This document shows, piece by piece, positions 32,546-44,785 of a stretch of 64,000 nt of DNA (position 1 is the first letter of the stretch; each line of letters begins with the position of its first letter). Origin of the DNA: Crambe crambe (lineage: Eukaryota > Porifera > Demospongiae > Poecilosclerida > Crambeidae); NCBI GenBank assembly GCA_963924555.1, contig OZ004591.1, positions 1 to 64,000 of the forward strand, in the 5' to 3' direction. The position numbers were made by a program, and so were the translations under genes. The notes beneath the pieces are model-generated. The model saw only the letters and a program-made list of their open reading frames with translations. It did not search any database and was not told the DNA's origin.

Positions 32546-35211
32546 TCAACTGATAGTGACATAACGTCCCTCAGTGGATGGCATTCCCTTAGCACTTGCT
32601 CCATCTACTTCATGCAATGAAACACTTCCTTCCTGTTCAGTGAGACTCCTTGCAGCTGCTCCTTCCCTCGACTGTCCCAGCAAGGCGGCACCAACAGGTT
32701 TCATAGTTGTGTATGTCTCTTCGCCCAGGCCTCCCATGCTGTTCACTTCTCCCTGAAAGTTATAATTGCAGTATTTTCCTTTGTTTTTTGTTTGCTGTAC
32801 ATAACAGCTACCTGACTATTTTGACATGAAAAATGCTCTTGAATATTGAGACATGATAATAATGCTAAAACTCAACTATAGTAGATAATGTATGCATTAA
32901 TCAAGCTAACACTGTGTAAACTAAAAAGAGTGATAGCAAAAGGAAGTTTGATTACCTTTTCTAACATGGGATAATCACTGTTGATCTTGGCAGATGGTGA
33001 AATGGCAATATAGTCATCCTCCCTCGCATGATTATGTGCAGGAAGTGGATTAAAGTTGCTGGGACCAGGTATCGTCTCATAAATAGCCCCACCTCCCTCA
33101 TAGATGGGATTAGGTACCATCCCTTTACTGACATCTGGGTAAGCATGCTCAGTAGTACCATGACATTCTATACACAATGATTGATAATGAATTTAAAAAA
33201 GCTGTTTTGTTATGCCTGGCTCACCTCTCTTCCTGTTGACACAGTGTTTATATATATATATAGCAAAAAAACAGAGTCCCCCCAGGATAAGCAACAGCAA
33301 GAAAGTACCCAGTGAAGCACCCACTATTTCAAATGTAGAAGTCTTGGCTGTTGCTAATAGCAAAGATAAAAGTAGCCATTGAAGGAAGATCTACATTCAC
33401 TAGTTGATGAGAATGCTTTTGTGTGTAGCTACGTGAGGAAACACAACAGTGAAATTGAAACTTCATAGATACAAAAATAATTATCAACTGGCCTTAGTGT
33501 AAATATACATCCTGAGGTGAGATGAGGCTCTCAGACATGCATTACCATTACTTAGAAAAAAACCTAGTTCTTATAGTATTTGACAACATTATTCGTTCAG
33601 AAGAACAGTTTATTCCAAGTGGAATAGAATGTGGCAGGGATAAGTCTAGAAGCATTAATTGTTGGAACTGTTAGGCACGGAAATACAAAGTATTCATTAC
33701 CTGCAGATAAGTGTATGACCAAAGGAGTAGAAGGTTGAGTAGGCTGAAGAGTAGGCTCACTGAAAGAGGTGTCTGTGTGCATGCACGAGTGAGAGATATG
33801 TCACTTCGATAGTGCATGCTAACAGGGTGACGGTGATAACCAATCATAAACAGTGCCAAAATTCACCGAACTGACTTATGTAAATAAACAGCAGCAGCAT
33901 GAAAGCATAAGCTAGGGCTAGGGAATATTCCTTTATCGTAATAGTCTTATAATAACATGGGAAAGTGAATACAATCATACACTCACTGAATCCCAAACTG
34001 ACATACGCCTTGCCAACCAATGTGCTGACAGTGATATTGGCAACATAGTGTGAGTTGATTCGAAGTCCTCCTTCTCTTATCTGCATGGTAACTTGGGAGC
34101 CACTCTCCCTCCAATGATGGGTGTGGGGTCCACTGGTATGGACCGTGCTTCCATTGGCATCCTCTATGTCCACTTGGTATGTCGCATCATGATAAGGGCA
34201 CAGAACAGGAAACTACGACAATTGTAATTATTTTCTTTCATGTTTGCCTAGTTTACTTTTCAAAATTAAAAATGAGCTTTGCATCCACTTAGATACTTTA
34301 TTATTGACTACTCACAGTGAAATTGATTTCAAGCAGTGGAGAGCGATCTTTAGTGAATGTCACTTCTTTGCTAGGAGACTCTAAAAATTCTCCAGGTCCT
34401 GAATTATGACATGTCAATGATGTTCTTCTTCTATTTTAATAAACTTACTGTAGGGAAATGCACCGTGCACGATGCCAGGCACACTGTATCCGACACTGTT
34501 GCTGGCCCTGATAGAGAAGGTTAAGTTTGAACAAGAGAGATTCCTTTGAGTGAGAGAAAGCGAGAGTGTGTCTGAACTGAGTACCATGCTACTATATGTC
34601 TGTGTGCCTGACAAAACTTCCACATCGTAGTCGATGATGGGAAAATCATGCCAGGTGAAGGGTTCGTCCCATTCAACCTGCACAGTGGACCCATTTACTA
34701 TTGAAAAACAAGGTCTGGGAGGAAGTGGTGTATCTGCAGAATGATGAAAAATATGGCATCAGTTTCTACTAGCATGCATGCATACCAGCAATGAATATAA
34801 TGGAAGCATTTGATTTGATATGATCTCTACCAGAAGTAGCAACACAAGCAATAGCAGTATTATTGTTGGTCCTAGTCACAGATACACTGCCTGACTCGGT
34901 GATGATGTCGCCATTTGTACTGACGTGTGTGAAGGTGATGCCTCTTTCCCTGAAATCTCTGGAATTGGTATAGCCATAGGTGAGATTATTCACCGTCCAG
35001 AAGATGTTTTGTCCTCGTATGCGACAAGTGAGTTGCAGAATAGGATGCCCCAGCCCCACACGCATACTTGCAGGAGCTGCCAGAATTTCTGCAAAATAAC
35101 AATTACTCTAGATGACTATAGGAAGGTAGCTATCTAACCTGGTTGGGGTTGAGCTGCAACCACAGCTACCTGTAAAAGCAGCAGGAGAAATAGCGATCTC
35201 TCTCTCCACAT
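32546..35211 (-). CDS. Receptor G: group 2 Ig-FN3 membrane protein with YTTM tail
   Basis: Nine exons: 35211-35139, 35088-34786, 34733-34449, 34398-34316, 34212-33987, 33772-33701, 33347-33225, 33167-32956, 32752-32546; 527 codons. Signal peptide (MWRERSLFLLLLLQVAVVAA), Ig-like domain (LQLTCRI...IFWTVN), FN3 (VQVEWDEPFTW), split FN3-like domain (CPYHDATYQVDIED), short Thr/Pro stalk, membrane span (ASLGTFLLLLILGGLCFFAI), tail. Tail motifs are NPIYEGGGAIYETI, DDYIAI, SDYPML, EETYTTM and a C-terminal RYVTI. The tail is longer in YxxI/L/M motifs than F. The start is 99 bp from divergent gene H, so both may share a promoter. Confidence 0.87.
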
Positions 35212-35310
35212 CTTTCCTCCGATAATAAACGTTATTCATAGCTAATGTTGCGCATGCGTTAAAATGTTGGACAACGAGCCCCACCCACTTTTTTTACATC
35301 GAGGTCAGGG
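35212..35310. promoter_or_regulatory. Shared divergent promoter region of G and H
   Basis: Ninety-nine bases separate the start codons of G (minus) and H (plus). At 35248-35260 there is TTGCGCATGCGTT, close to the palindromic NRF1 consensus. It reads the same on both strands, as would suit a bidirectional promoter. Confidence 0.6.
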
Positions 35311-36763
35311 ATGTGTTGGAGAGTTGTTTTGTCGGTGTTATTGATATTGACGTTCAGAAGCCTCGCACAGAACACGCAAGCTACTGGTACAGTTTTCTCA
35401 CTCGCATAAAATTACCCAGTGAGCCTTTTCATTTTCTGAATTGCAGCTGATTCTTCGTTCTCGCTGAGAATATCTCCAGCTGGAGCAGTTCCTCCCAACG
35501 CTGTGGTTGTTTTCACATGCCAGACCACACGTTTAAATGTATCGTGGCAAGTGGGTGGATTTCCAGTCGTTTCTAGTGATGAAAATGTTATTCAGTTTCT
35601 CCCCAACACTGCTAACTCTACCATCTCAACCCTCACCACAAGAGCAAAGATGAATAATAACAATACGCAAGTGAGCTGTGTTATCACAGATGGAACTCTC
35701 AGCCAGAGAGATAATCGCTCTGCCCACATCTTGGTAGCTGGTAAGATTTTTAGTTGAGCTTTTCTTAGTGTTATGCTGCAGTAATGTCCCCCTGCCTGTA
35801 GCCCCTCCCCAACCACCATTCCTGAGGCTCTTCGTGTTCTCCAATGGGAGTGGCATCCGGGTACAATGGGACCGCCCCTTTTCCATGTCTGGATATCCTA
35901 TCACGTCGTACACCGTTACAGTGACAAATAAGACAACTGGTACTAGCTTCAAAGTAGTTGTAATCGACCAACGAGAAGTCCTTGCATACAACCTCCTCAG
36001 CCAAAGCCCCTCCACAGCCTGCCATACCCTTTCTTTTTCGGTCCTAGCTACCAATTCTCGAGGGGACAGTCCATCAAGTAACACCGAGTCTCTTGGCTTT
36101 CCAATCTGTGAGTCATTATCAGTGCGGCAGATATCATTGTGTATACCTCAACGTCCCTTCAGTTCCACAGACCGAGAATGTCGTGCTGCATGTTGATCTT
36201 AATCATACAGCAGAAGATGTTCCTCTGCTCTACATCACTTTCCAGGTATGCGCTCCCTCTAAGTAGCATGGGCTCCAAAGTTACCACATGCACTGCAGGC
36301 ACCAGTGATCTGTTCCTACCAAGAACCGGCCATGTACAGTGTAGATATCCTTGATGATGAAGGTGTCCTGGTCACTTCCACTGGCATACACCCGATTGAC
36401 AACTCCACAATAGTAAGTACTTTGGGGGCAATGCTAGAGAGAGGCCACACCTACTCTGCAGAGCTTATCATAACACACGAACATGTCCCTGGAGAAGCCT
36501 TCAGCACATTCCTGGGAATAGGTAAAGTGTAACTACACTGACATGGATACATAGCTTAACAATAGTTAATATCTGACTCTATCAGATTTCCCCTTTGATT
36601 CCTCTCCCTCAACTGGAGGTAAGTAGCTACAGTGCTACAACTAATATGATCAAAAGTAATGCATTTTTCAGGTTTGAACGGAGCTAGAAAAATATACTCA
36701 TATACTTCAACAATGACAGTTATTATCATTTCAATTATGATGATTATGCAGTTGGTTATGTAA
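35311..36763 (+). CDS. Receptor H: Ig-FN3 protein, probably GPI-anchored
   Basis: Seven exons: 35311-35386, 35447-35740, 35802-36107, 36163-36245, 36299-36521, 36586-36618, 36672-36763; 368 codons. Signal peptide (MCWRVVLSVLLILTFRSLAQ), Ig-like domain (VVVFTCQT...VSWQVGG), FN3 (IRVQWDRPFSMSGYPI), FN3-like domain split by the usual phase 0 intron (CSYQEPAMYSVDI), short Ser/Pro stalk. The last exon ends in TVIIISIMMIMQLVM followed directly by the stop. There is no basic stop-transfer and no cytoplasmic tail. This is the layout of a GPI-anchor signal, with small residues (GLNGA, STS) upstream for the cleavage site. It therefore binds outside but cannot signal by itself. It is head to head with G and convergent with I (97 bases between stops). 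Confidence 0.83.
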
Positions 36764-36860
36764 TACAAGTTGCCATTATAATTATGAGTTAAGTCATTTA
36801 TAACTAATGAATGTGAGTGAAAGAAAAAACCAAAATTGAATGCAATGTGACTGCGATATT

Positions 36861-39104
36861 TTACATCAAAGTGTTATTGCCATTGCAGCTGGGCAAGTCT
36901 TCATACAGTGCAAAAGAATTCTTTGTAGAGCGTGGATCTGTGGAGTGTAGAGGTTTCATTTCGGTGTATGTTTCAGTATCCACACAACTTAGCTCTACAG
37001 GTTCCTCAGGGATCCCTGGAGGCAGCTGTGGCATGGCACACACTGATGCTTTCCTAGGTGGAGGAAGGCTAGGAGGCATGTCAAAGTATCGAGGGCTCTC
37101 TGGTATTGGAGTGGTAGGTACACTGGCACAACCAGCAGGCACTGTCGAACCCTTTCTAGGTGGAGGGAGACTAGGAGTTGTGTCAAAGCAATGAGGTGTG
37201 GCACACAATGTATTGGTCAAGGGAGTGTTAGTCATTGGAGTATTAGGTGTGCTGGAATTCCCCAGCAAACACTTGAAGGACTCTCCCCCAGGGCTGTCGT
37301 ACATTGGACCTTCATAAATAGGATTAACTGCCATTGGAAGCAGCGATGTCGGAGGCTTTGCTCTCCCTTTGCCTTTGGGGGGTGGGGCCAATTTAAATCC
37401 TGGATTTGGTGAAATAGTCTCAATTGGGACTTCAATGTGTCCTGAGAAAGAAGCAATGCTTTGTGAGTATCATGTTGCTACGTACCACACAAAAACATTT
37501 GATGCAGGCTCTCCCCAAACCTCAGGACTTGAGATAATGGTTAACACTAGCAAGTTGGCTTTACCTGAAATTGCTGGCCTCCTGCCTCTTTTTCGGACAC
37601 AAATTATGGACACGATGATAGCAGTCACCACAAGACACACCACTACAGCAATCACTACTAACACCATGCCAATAGTCACAAGCTTATCACTTGAAGTGCT
37701 GTCTGTTGTTATCAATGTTGAAGTGCCGTCTGTTGTTAGCGATGTTGAAGTTCTTATTGAAGCAACTGGGTGATAAACATTGAGGGTCACAATAGAGACT
37801 AGCTACATTACCGGTATTTAGCTATTACCAATATCATTCCTAATAATGACAATTTCTCCGGGTATATGGCAGTGGCTGAATGTGAGCACAGCACTATATA
37901 TGTGGTTCCTCTCTACACCAGCAATGAAATCCTCCGTGATCAGACCAGAAGTGGAGTTTGCAGGTTTGGGTCCGTTTGAAGTCACCACATTACCACTTTC
38001 ATCCACTATCTCTATAGTATAGTTGGCGGGCAGCTGGAAAGGACATGCCCTGGGCACCTTTTATGCACACAGTTATTTGATTGCTTATAATTATAACACT
38101 GAAGCTATAAGCATCACCTGAAATTGTGTCGTTATCCTAGGGTTGCCATTCACCAGAAAAACTACTTCAGCTTCCAAAAATACATCCTGTGGGACTAGTA
38201 AAATAATTAAAATTAGCACTGCAGCTGGATATGATATGGCAGCTATACAGCTATATTATACTGACTTATAGGGAATCCCCCTGAGACGTTATCCTCTTCA
38301 CTGCTTCCCACACTGTTAATGGCTGTCACTGAGAATGTGAGGGTGTGGCAATTGGTGCTGGAGACCAGTGGATTGGAGATGTTGTATTCCAGTTGTGGTG
38401 GATACATCAAGTGTGAGTATGAACTGCCAGAGGTATGATTATACACACTGAGGTTGTAGGAGGTGACAGGAAACCCATCCATTGAGAATGGTTCCTCCCA
38501 CATTACAGTGAGGATGCTGCCATTCGATTCAAAGCCCATAAATGGGTGAGGAGAAAGGGGAGGACCTGCACAGGTAAAAAATTTTGCACTCTACATAATA
38601 AATTGTTTTGTACACCCGTACTACAGCTATAGCTATAGCTAGCTAGTTTGTTTAACAGAGCTAATTGGCTCCTGCTACACTCACCAGCAATCCTGATGTA
38701 TGCAGTCCTGGTGTCATGCTGGTTACTTGTGGTCCCTCTGGCAGTGCACTCTATTACAGTATTGTTGTATTGGAGAGTTGCTGTGGTGGACAGAGTGAGG
38801 TTCCAATGATCGAAATTCCCACCAATGAAATTTGCAGTGATAGTAAATCCTGAGAAGGAGCGGAGTCTTGTCGTTCCATTAATAATCCAGTGAGCATCTT
38901 CTGCTATTGCTTGGCAGTTGAAAATGAGATGTGTACCTGCAGTCACTGGACCACTGACACTGTTGTTGAAAGAGGTCACACCTAGCACAAAGAAAGTGAG
39001 GAGTTCAAATATTCATTAATTAAAGGTGACTCACGTCCTTCTCTCACAGCAATGATTATGTGCAATAATGTGGGAAAACACACCAGTATAAGCAGAAGAG
39101 ACAT
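36861..39104 (-). CDS. Receptor I: group 2 Ig-FN3 membrane protein with proline-rich tail
   Basis: Seven exons: 39104-39035, 38981-38685, 38565-38266, 38194-38118, 38057-37829, 37765-37565, 37441-36861; 584 codons. Signal peptide (MSLLLILVCFPTLLHIIIAV), Ig-like domain (HLIFNCQA...AHWIING), FN3 (LTVMWEEPFSMDGFPV, very close to the H FN3), split FN3-like domain, Ser/Thr stalk and membrane span in one exon (IGMVLVVIAVVVCLVVTAII), tail. Tail motifs are NPIYEGPMYDSP, two copies of PSLPPPRK preceded by CFD and YFD (possible SH3 sites), ETYTEM (YxxM) and ALYEDL. The stalk contains imperfect repeats of TSTLITTDS. FN3 similarity to convergent H suggests these two share a recent ancestor. Confidence 0.86.
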
Positions 39105-40279
39105 GATATTACCTAGCTAGCCACAATTGCTTCTCTGTTAGCTCCTGAACTATTGCTATATAGGACTCTCAACTTTTCGTCAATTGTTTGCTAGCCTATT
39201 TATAGTTTCCCGGCATGTAGGATATGAACATTCCTCATAGTGTATAATTATAGCAGCTAGTTACTGATCCTTATGACAGAGTAAACAAGTCATCCTTTAT
39301 TCTAGTGTTGATACAACACATACATGAGAATGATAAACTATGCGATACAGTTTATGTGTTTTAGCTGATGCCCACATGGTCTGCATGTCATAAAACATTC
39401 TATGTCAACACACCCTTTACTGAATGTGCATGTGCGCAAGGATTGAGATGCAAAGTTTGCTGGATCTGTAAAGAAAGCTCCTTTAATAATAGCTACCTAG
39501 ACCCACTTCACTCTGTTATCTTATATAGGGGATCTAGCTCTCTCATGCATTGACCAACTCTAGATAGCTAGCTAGCTGAAGAAATAGGAACCTGATGCAT
39601 CCATGCATGTGGCTTTATGGAAGTAGTGCATTTGTAATGCGATATTATACATGCCACTGCGTATGCATTATTATAGTAGCTAACAATAAAGGTTCATGCA
39701 GCAGTGCTCTGCTTGATGTGTTGTTTTCCCTCAAAGGTAAAAATTCTCACAGTATTGTCATTCATGAGCCTAAGGAATGCAAAAGTTTCAATTTGAACAC
39801 AAGTACAAACATGCTTATTCCAGTAGAAAAATCCACCACAAAGCAACCACCAACATCCCATGGGAAGATAAACACATTTTGTATGGAGGACATGTAGTTT
39901 TATCAAATAGCTATAGCTACCTGCCATTCTTGAGAAATTCACAATAATAATTATCATTATGTGTGCATTGTGGGCTATAGAGTGGAACCTCTCAAATAAA
40001 AATGAAAAAGTATTAAGAAGTTGTCCGGTTGTCCCTTATTCAGAGCGTCTTTTTAGAAATTTCTCTGCAGATTAAGTTTACTCATAGCAATCGTTAGCTA
40101 ATACATAGTTAGTTATATACTTCTGGTTTAGAGAACAGATAAGGGAAATTTATAATAATAATGAGTGTTGCAATAACACACACAAAGTGATTACCATGTG
40201 TCACTGATCTTTATAAATTATAGAACCGGTTATTTTATGCACACAATAATCTACAATTTCTGTGAGTTACAAAGTTCAA
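39105..40279. other. No gene seen
   Basis: Upstream of the I start I see AT-rich sequence with TAGCTAGC runs and no supported gene. Open frames near 39595-39957 on both strands overlap each other and have no domain. Confidence 0.45.
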
Positions 40280-41066
40280 TGTACTTCTTCAATGCTTTTC
40301 AGGTGTGACCTCTGCACAGCCACCACTTTGAGTACCACTTGCTGCTGCTGTGTGTAATTATCCTCATTGGAGAAATCTCTGTCTGGCTTTGTTCCTCCAA
40401 GGTTAGTAGCTGCAAGTCGAGTATGAGTTGCAGATCCACCAGTATCATTCGACACAGCAGGTTCCAGGGAAAGGATGACCTGTACTCCTTTGAGGTTTTG
40501 GGAAGAACTGCAGGGACAAGTGGGACATCTGAGGCAGTGGAATCTGGAACAATAAGCATGAGAATCCCTGTTAGTCCACCAAGCACTGCCACAACCACCA
40601 ACAGTTGATCTATTTTGTAAAATCTCTAAATTGAATGTTAACTGATGCTAATAATTTACCTCTGCTTTTTCTAAATTTCTGGATCTCAAACTGATCTAGA
40701 CCTCTAATATTGAGTTGGATAACGATAAATAAGAATGTGGTAACTGTGATTGATTTACCTATACTTTCATTGCCATTGCTACAAGTTACATCCACAGGTG
40801 TGTATCTAGAAGTTAAGGAAAACAAACATCTGTTATCATAATCCCATTTCCCAAGAATTTTTTTCTTTAATTGTTATTGATCTGTCTAATAAGAAGAGAA
40901 GAAAACTACCAATCATTGATTTTCCTGATAGATTCCTTCCTTCAGGCATAGATGTGATAGCCTCGACCTGGATCCAATACGTTAGGTTCCTTTCTAATAG
41001 TCCTTCAGAGACATCTTCCTCCACTTGTTCTTTTCCGTGGGACCCTGAAAAGCACATTACTGCCAA
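40280..41066 (-). pseudogene. Receptor J: broken inverted copy of receptor K
   Basis: Minus-strand segments match K exons 4-7: 41066 to about 40905 (KEQVEEDVSEGLLERNLTYW), about 40800-40760 (TCSNGNESIG) and 40601-40299. In the last piece the membrane span (LGGLTGILM) jumps straight into the middle of the K tail (PDSTASDVPLVPAVLPKTSK). The second half of the span, the next intron and the NPIY block are therefore deleted. After KTSK the frame shifts away from K. Exons for the signal peptide and Ig domain are absent. The copy is probably the remains of a head-to-head partner of K, now separated from it by the P-like transposon. Confidence 0.8.
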
Positions 41067-41787
41067 TTATCAATAATAGTATAATGAAAGCACAGTAGTG
41101 CTGAATCCTCGGCGTTATTCACATTACATGGAGCAAAAATTAATGAATAATGAGTAACTGTGACAAGGTCAGACTTGTCACAAGATGGTCAACAAAATAA
41201 TGGGTAATGGTGATAAGTGAATGGGTACTCAAAAATTGGTGGGTTGGGGTAATTCCGAATGATTGTTGTGGCCACACAAAGCATAAAGCTGCTTAACCTT
41301 ACAACTTGCTTTTCAAAACTTCATCTCTAGTGCCACCTTCAGAGGGCTAGATCAATCACTCATCATAGTTTGATTCTGTTGACAATCTCCAATAAGTTTT
41401 AGCTAGGAAGTTCAAAATCAAGGGGCATTATTCAGAGTTAGCTAGCGGCCTCAAGCTTGACCTTCAAGAACTGTTACAAAGATAGAGCAATGGGAGTAGT
41501 TTATGTGTGTGTATCAAGTTTGAGCTTGAAACTCCTCTTCCTTTTGAAGTAACCTCAGGTATTCAGAATTATTACCCAGTATTCGTAGTACCTATTATGT
41601 GCGCGCGCACCATCCGGCTCCGCCCGCGCGCGCCGCATATAGGAAGCTCCGCCCACCATCCTATAGCTAGCTAGAGCTAGCTAGTTAGCTTCGAGGCTTT
41701 GTTGCTATAACAGCTCGTGTAAAATGGTAGTTAACTTACCAGTAGCTTTCTACGCGTGTTTTCGTGTATATGAACACTTGTTCAAAC
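41067..41787. other. Spacer, no gene; CG-rich patch
   Basis: This is the DNA between pseudogene J and the transposon. At 41600-41640 there is an alternating CGCGCG patch (GTGCGCGCGCACC, CCGCGCGCGCCGC) that could form Z-DNA. The last eight bases, GTTCAAAC (41780-41787), are the left target duplication of the transposon. Confidence 0.5.
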
Positions 41788-41901
41788 CATAGATACTATA
41801 TACTGCGCACCCTGGATAGGAAATTGGAATTATTTCAGTGGTCACATCCGCTTTTCGGGGGGCGTGGGCGTGCAGCTGCTTTATTAGTATCTGATAGCTA
41901 G

Positions 41902-42336
41902 ATGGATCCTGACGCTATCCTGCGTTTTAATAACATATTGGAGGAAGTTACAAAACAAGAAGAGTTCAGTCTAGACACTCCAGTAAACAAAAGTATCTTG
42001 AAAGATATAGAGGACATTAAAAGCAGGACAGAGAAGCCCCTTTTGCTATTTACAACCTTAGAAAGGGAATGTTCGGAAATTATCAGCAAAGGAGGCAGTC
42101 TACATTCAGTTGAACTATTAAAGAAAAGAAGTATTCCTAGGTTTCATAGGTTTAGGACATACAAGCTTCCAGAAATCTTGAGAAAGTTTCCATCCTTACC
42201 AACAGGTCTTTTCCTTTGGCAAATTGTTGCAGAAAAGATATTTTTGTCATTTTTCAAGGCTCCTGCTCGAACACAAAGTATGCAGCGACAAAGGTTCATC
42301 CCATTCCTTCAAGTATTCCAAAAAGGTCGTCTTTAG
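41902..42336 (+). CDS. Unrecognised 144-residue ORF inside the P-like transposon
   Basis: An ORF begins 78 bases inside the left terminal repeat and runs opposite to the transposase. The protein is charged and plausible in composition (starts MDPDAILRFNNILEEVTKQE) and no domain is recognised. Its last third overlaps the antisense of the predicted last transposase exon (42330-42247). A possible GT donor after FPSLPTG suggests it might be a first exon. It could be an accessory ORF, a captured exon or chance. Confidence 0.35.
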   Translation: MDPDAILRFNNILEEVTKQEEFSLDTPVNKSILKDIEDIKSRTEKPLLLFTTLERECSEIISKGGSLHSVELLKKRSIPRFHRFRTYKLPEILRKFPSLPTGLFLWQIVAEKIFLSFFKAPARTQSMQRQRFIPFLQVFQKGRL

Positions 42337-44785
42337 CCACTATAATTATGATGCATGGTTTGACATAATAATTGTACATATTACTATTTACCACATCACA
42401 CCTTAAGCCTGGAATCCTTTGGGCTAAAATATCCCCTGAGATCAGGTTTTCTCTTCTCCTTGGCCTCCTTCAAATTACGTGTATTCATACAGTCAAAAAA
42501 CTTGTCAAATGTTCGACAGAATCTCTCTGTTTCCACTGTCATTTTCCACACATAATTTTCTGGCTCAAGCTCCCTCATTGAAGCAAATGAATCCGCTACA
42601 GATTTGCTGAGAACCTATAAAACAAGTGAATAATGTAATTAAAAAGGCGATACATTAGCTAGTACCTGAGCTGCGAGTCGCACATTCATCTTCGAGTAGG
42701 ATGTCAACTTCAGATGCTCTAATTTGAGTCTCTTGCCAATGTACAATCCTGTCTCACTTTGTGTTCTTTCATATAGTTTAACAAGATGGTACCACATTAT
42801 CTTTTGTCCATTAATCTAAAGACTTAAAATATTAATATTAATAGCTATGTAGATATCATTGCATTACCATCAGATTCCGAGTTCCTTTCTCTGTAGAATT
42901 TGCCCATGCATTTCTTGTTGTTTTTATAAGATGCGGGACATCAGAAAAAAAGTAGATGAATTTTCCAGATCTATATATATTTGGGGTTTTATAAACTACT
43001 CCTTCCTTCATGTATGTCTTGTGCCTGTGATCTCGGAAAAATTTTCTGTTGGGTTTCGCACCATCACACACAAAAGCAACGACGTGAAGTCCAATTTGCT
43101 CAATGCGTCGTGTTGCTTCCCAAATGATAGCATTTAAATCAATTCCCACAACACCTGTGTTATAGCTAGATGGATTAAAGTATGACTACATTTTAGCTAA
43201 GTGTTATTACCTGATGTAGGAAACTGTGCATAGGGAAAATTCAACCTGATAAATATTCCTCGAATCATCAGTGTCAACATATGGGTTGCAATTTCATTAT
43301 TATTGCTGTTTTTACACCGCTGCTCAAATGACCTTATCTTGTTATTAAAATCACCAACATCAACAAATCCAATAATTTTCCCATTTCTATCAAACACTAA
43401 ATCTTCATGTATTTTCATCTCATCAAATACAATGCTAACACTTCTATGGAATAATTTAATAAATAATATAATTACATATTATGATAATCATAATACCTCT
43501 TCCAATCATGCTCCAATTCTTTAATATTTGCTTCCTCCATTAAAAAAGCATCAACTTCTATTTGAAATCCAGGTTGTGATTTGAAGAAATGTGTATAATC
43601 ACGCAATGTCCGTTTAGATGGAAGAGTAATAAAACCGGAGTCACGCATTATATCATAGGTTTTAGATGACGTAAGTGCAATATTTAAACACCATCGAATA
43701 AACAATGGATGCCATCTTCGTCCTGTATTCCCTTTCACACTCATTGCAGAAACCTAATTACATGTAAATTCCATATGTAAGAGTCTGTTAAAACAGCTAT
43801 TAACTAACTTGTTGATCCCAAAATACTCTTTTGAAATTCTGCACAGGTAATTTCTTCATTTCACCATCATGACTCTTTATTATACTTTTAAAATCATCCT
43901 CAAGCTCTTTTGTGACTTCAACACCATGCTTCTCAGTTAGATTCTTAAACCTTTTTTTCCATCTTTGTATCTGCCTTTCCTTATTATGCAATACTTCCTT
44001 CATCCTTAATATTCTTGCTCTCTTTTGTGGTGAACGCATGTAGCGTAGGTTGGTTGTACTGGTCAACACTGAATTTTTCTTCCTGGTGTAACTGGAATGC
44101 ATAGCCCTCAAATTACAACGGTACTTGTGGCACTCTGCACATGACACCTCTTTGACCAACAATTCACATTTTGTATGTCTGACAGTGCAAGGGTAAAGAT
44201 TGCCATCCATAGTTACACAATGGTTGTCCAGATAACACACGAGTTCTTTATTGGGGGACAAAATTTTTCCTGTACGCGATTCTGCCATCTTAACAAAATT
44301 GGCATCAGGATTCCCTGCACACACATTATGACTCATTATGAGGGAGAGCAACACCTTGAATGTATCAAATGTCAGTGTGCTAGGGATGTCAAAGAGGGCT
44401 GAACACTGTATTGGGTTAACCATTTGGCTATGTATATGGACCATCCATGTTAAGTCCAAATGCACAATCAATGACTTTGTTATAACTATAGGCTTAGTAG
44501 AAGGATGCTTTTGACGATGCAATCTAATAATCCTCAGTTCTGTCAAACTCTCATTCATTTGAAATACCCAATCAGGTGAAAAAGATTGTGATTGTAAGTG
44601 AAGAAGAAAACCTTGAAGGGTATCAGAAGTACACTAAAATAGAACAGTGACAAGATATCAAGTAAAACAAGTCTGATATGCTGTCATAATACCTTAACAG
44701 CATACGTTTCTTTCCTCTTCTTTGGGGGGGCTAAACGTGACTTGCTTCTTGATCCATGCCCCTTCTTTCCTCGTTTACCAGGCAT
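42247..44785 (-). CDS. P-element/THAP9-like transposase
   Basis: Eight exons: 44785-44693, 44633-43809, 43753-43497, 43443-43211, 43154-42868, 42815-42666, 42614-42402, 42330-42247; all phases agree, 713 codons. Family signatures are GRRWHPLFIRWCLNIALTSS, the RNase H-like segment IVFDEMKIHEDLVF followed by VGFVDVGD, VVAFVCDGAKPNRKFF, FSDVPHLIKTTRNAW, and the C-terminal RFCRTFDKFFDCMNTRN with FLEYLKEWDE. Acidic residues in FDEM and VCDG are candidates for catalysis. Known P transposases are 750-900 residues. An N-terminal THAP zinc finger is not visible; the protein starts with a basic MPGKRGKKGHGSRSKSRL stretch. The C-terminus also looks shorter than THAP9. It encodes excision and insertion of the surrounding element. 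Confidence 0.8.
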
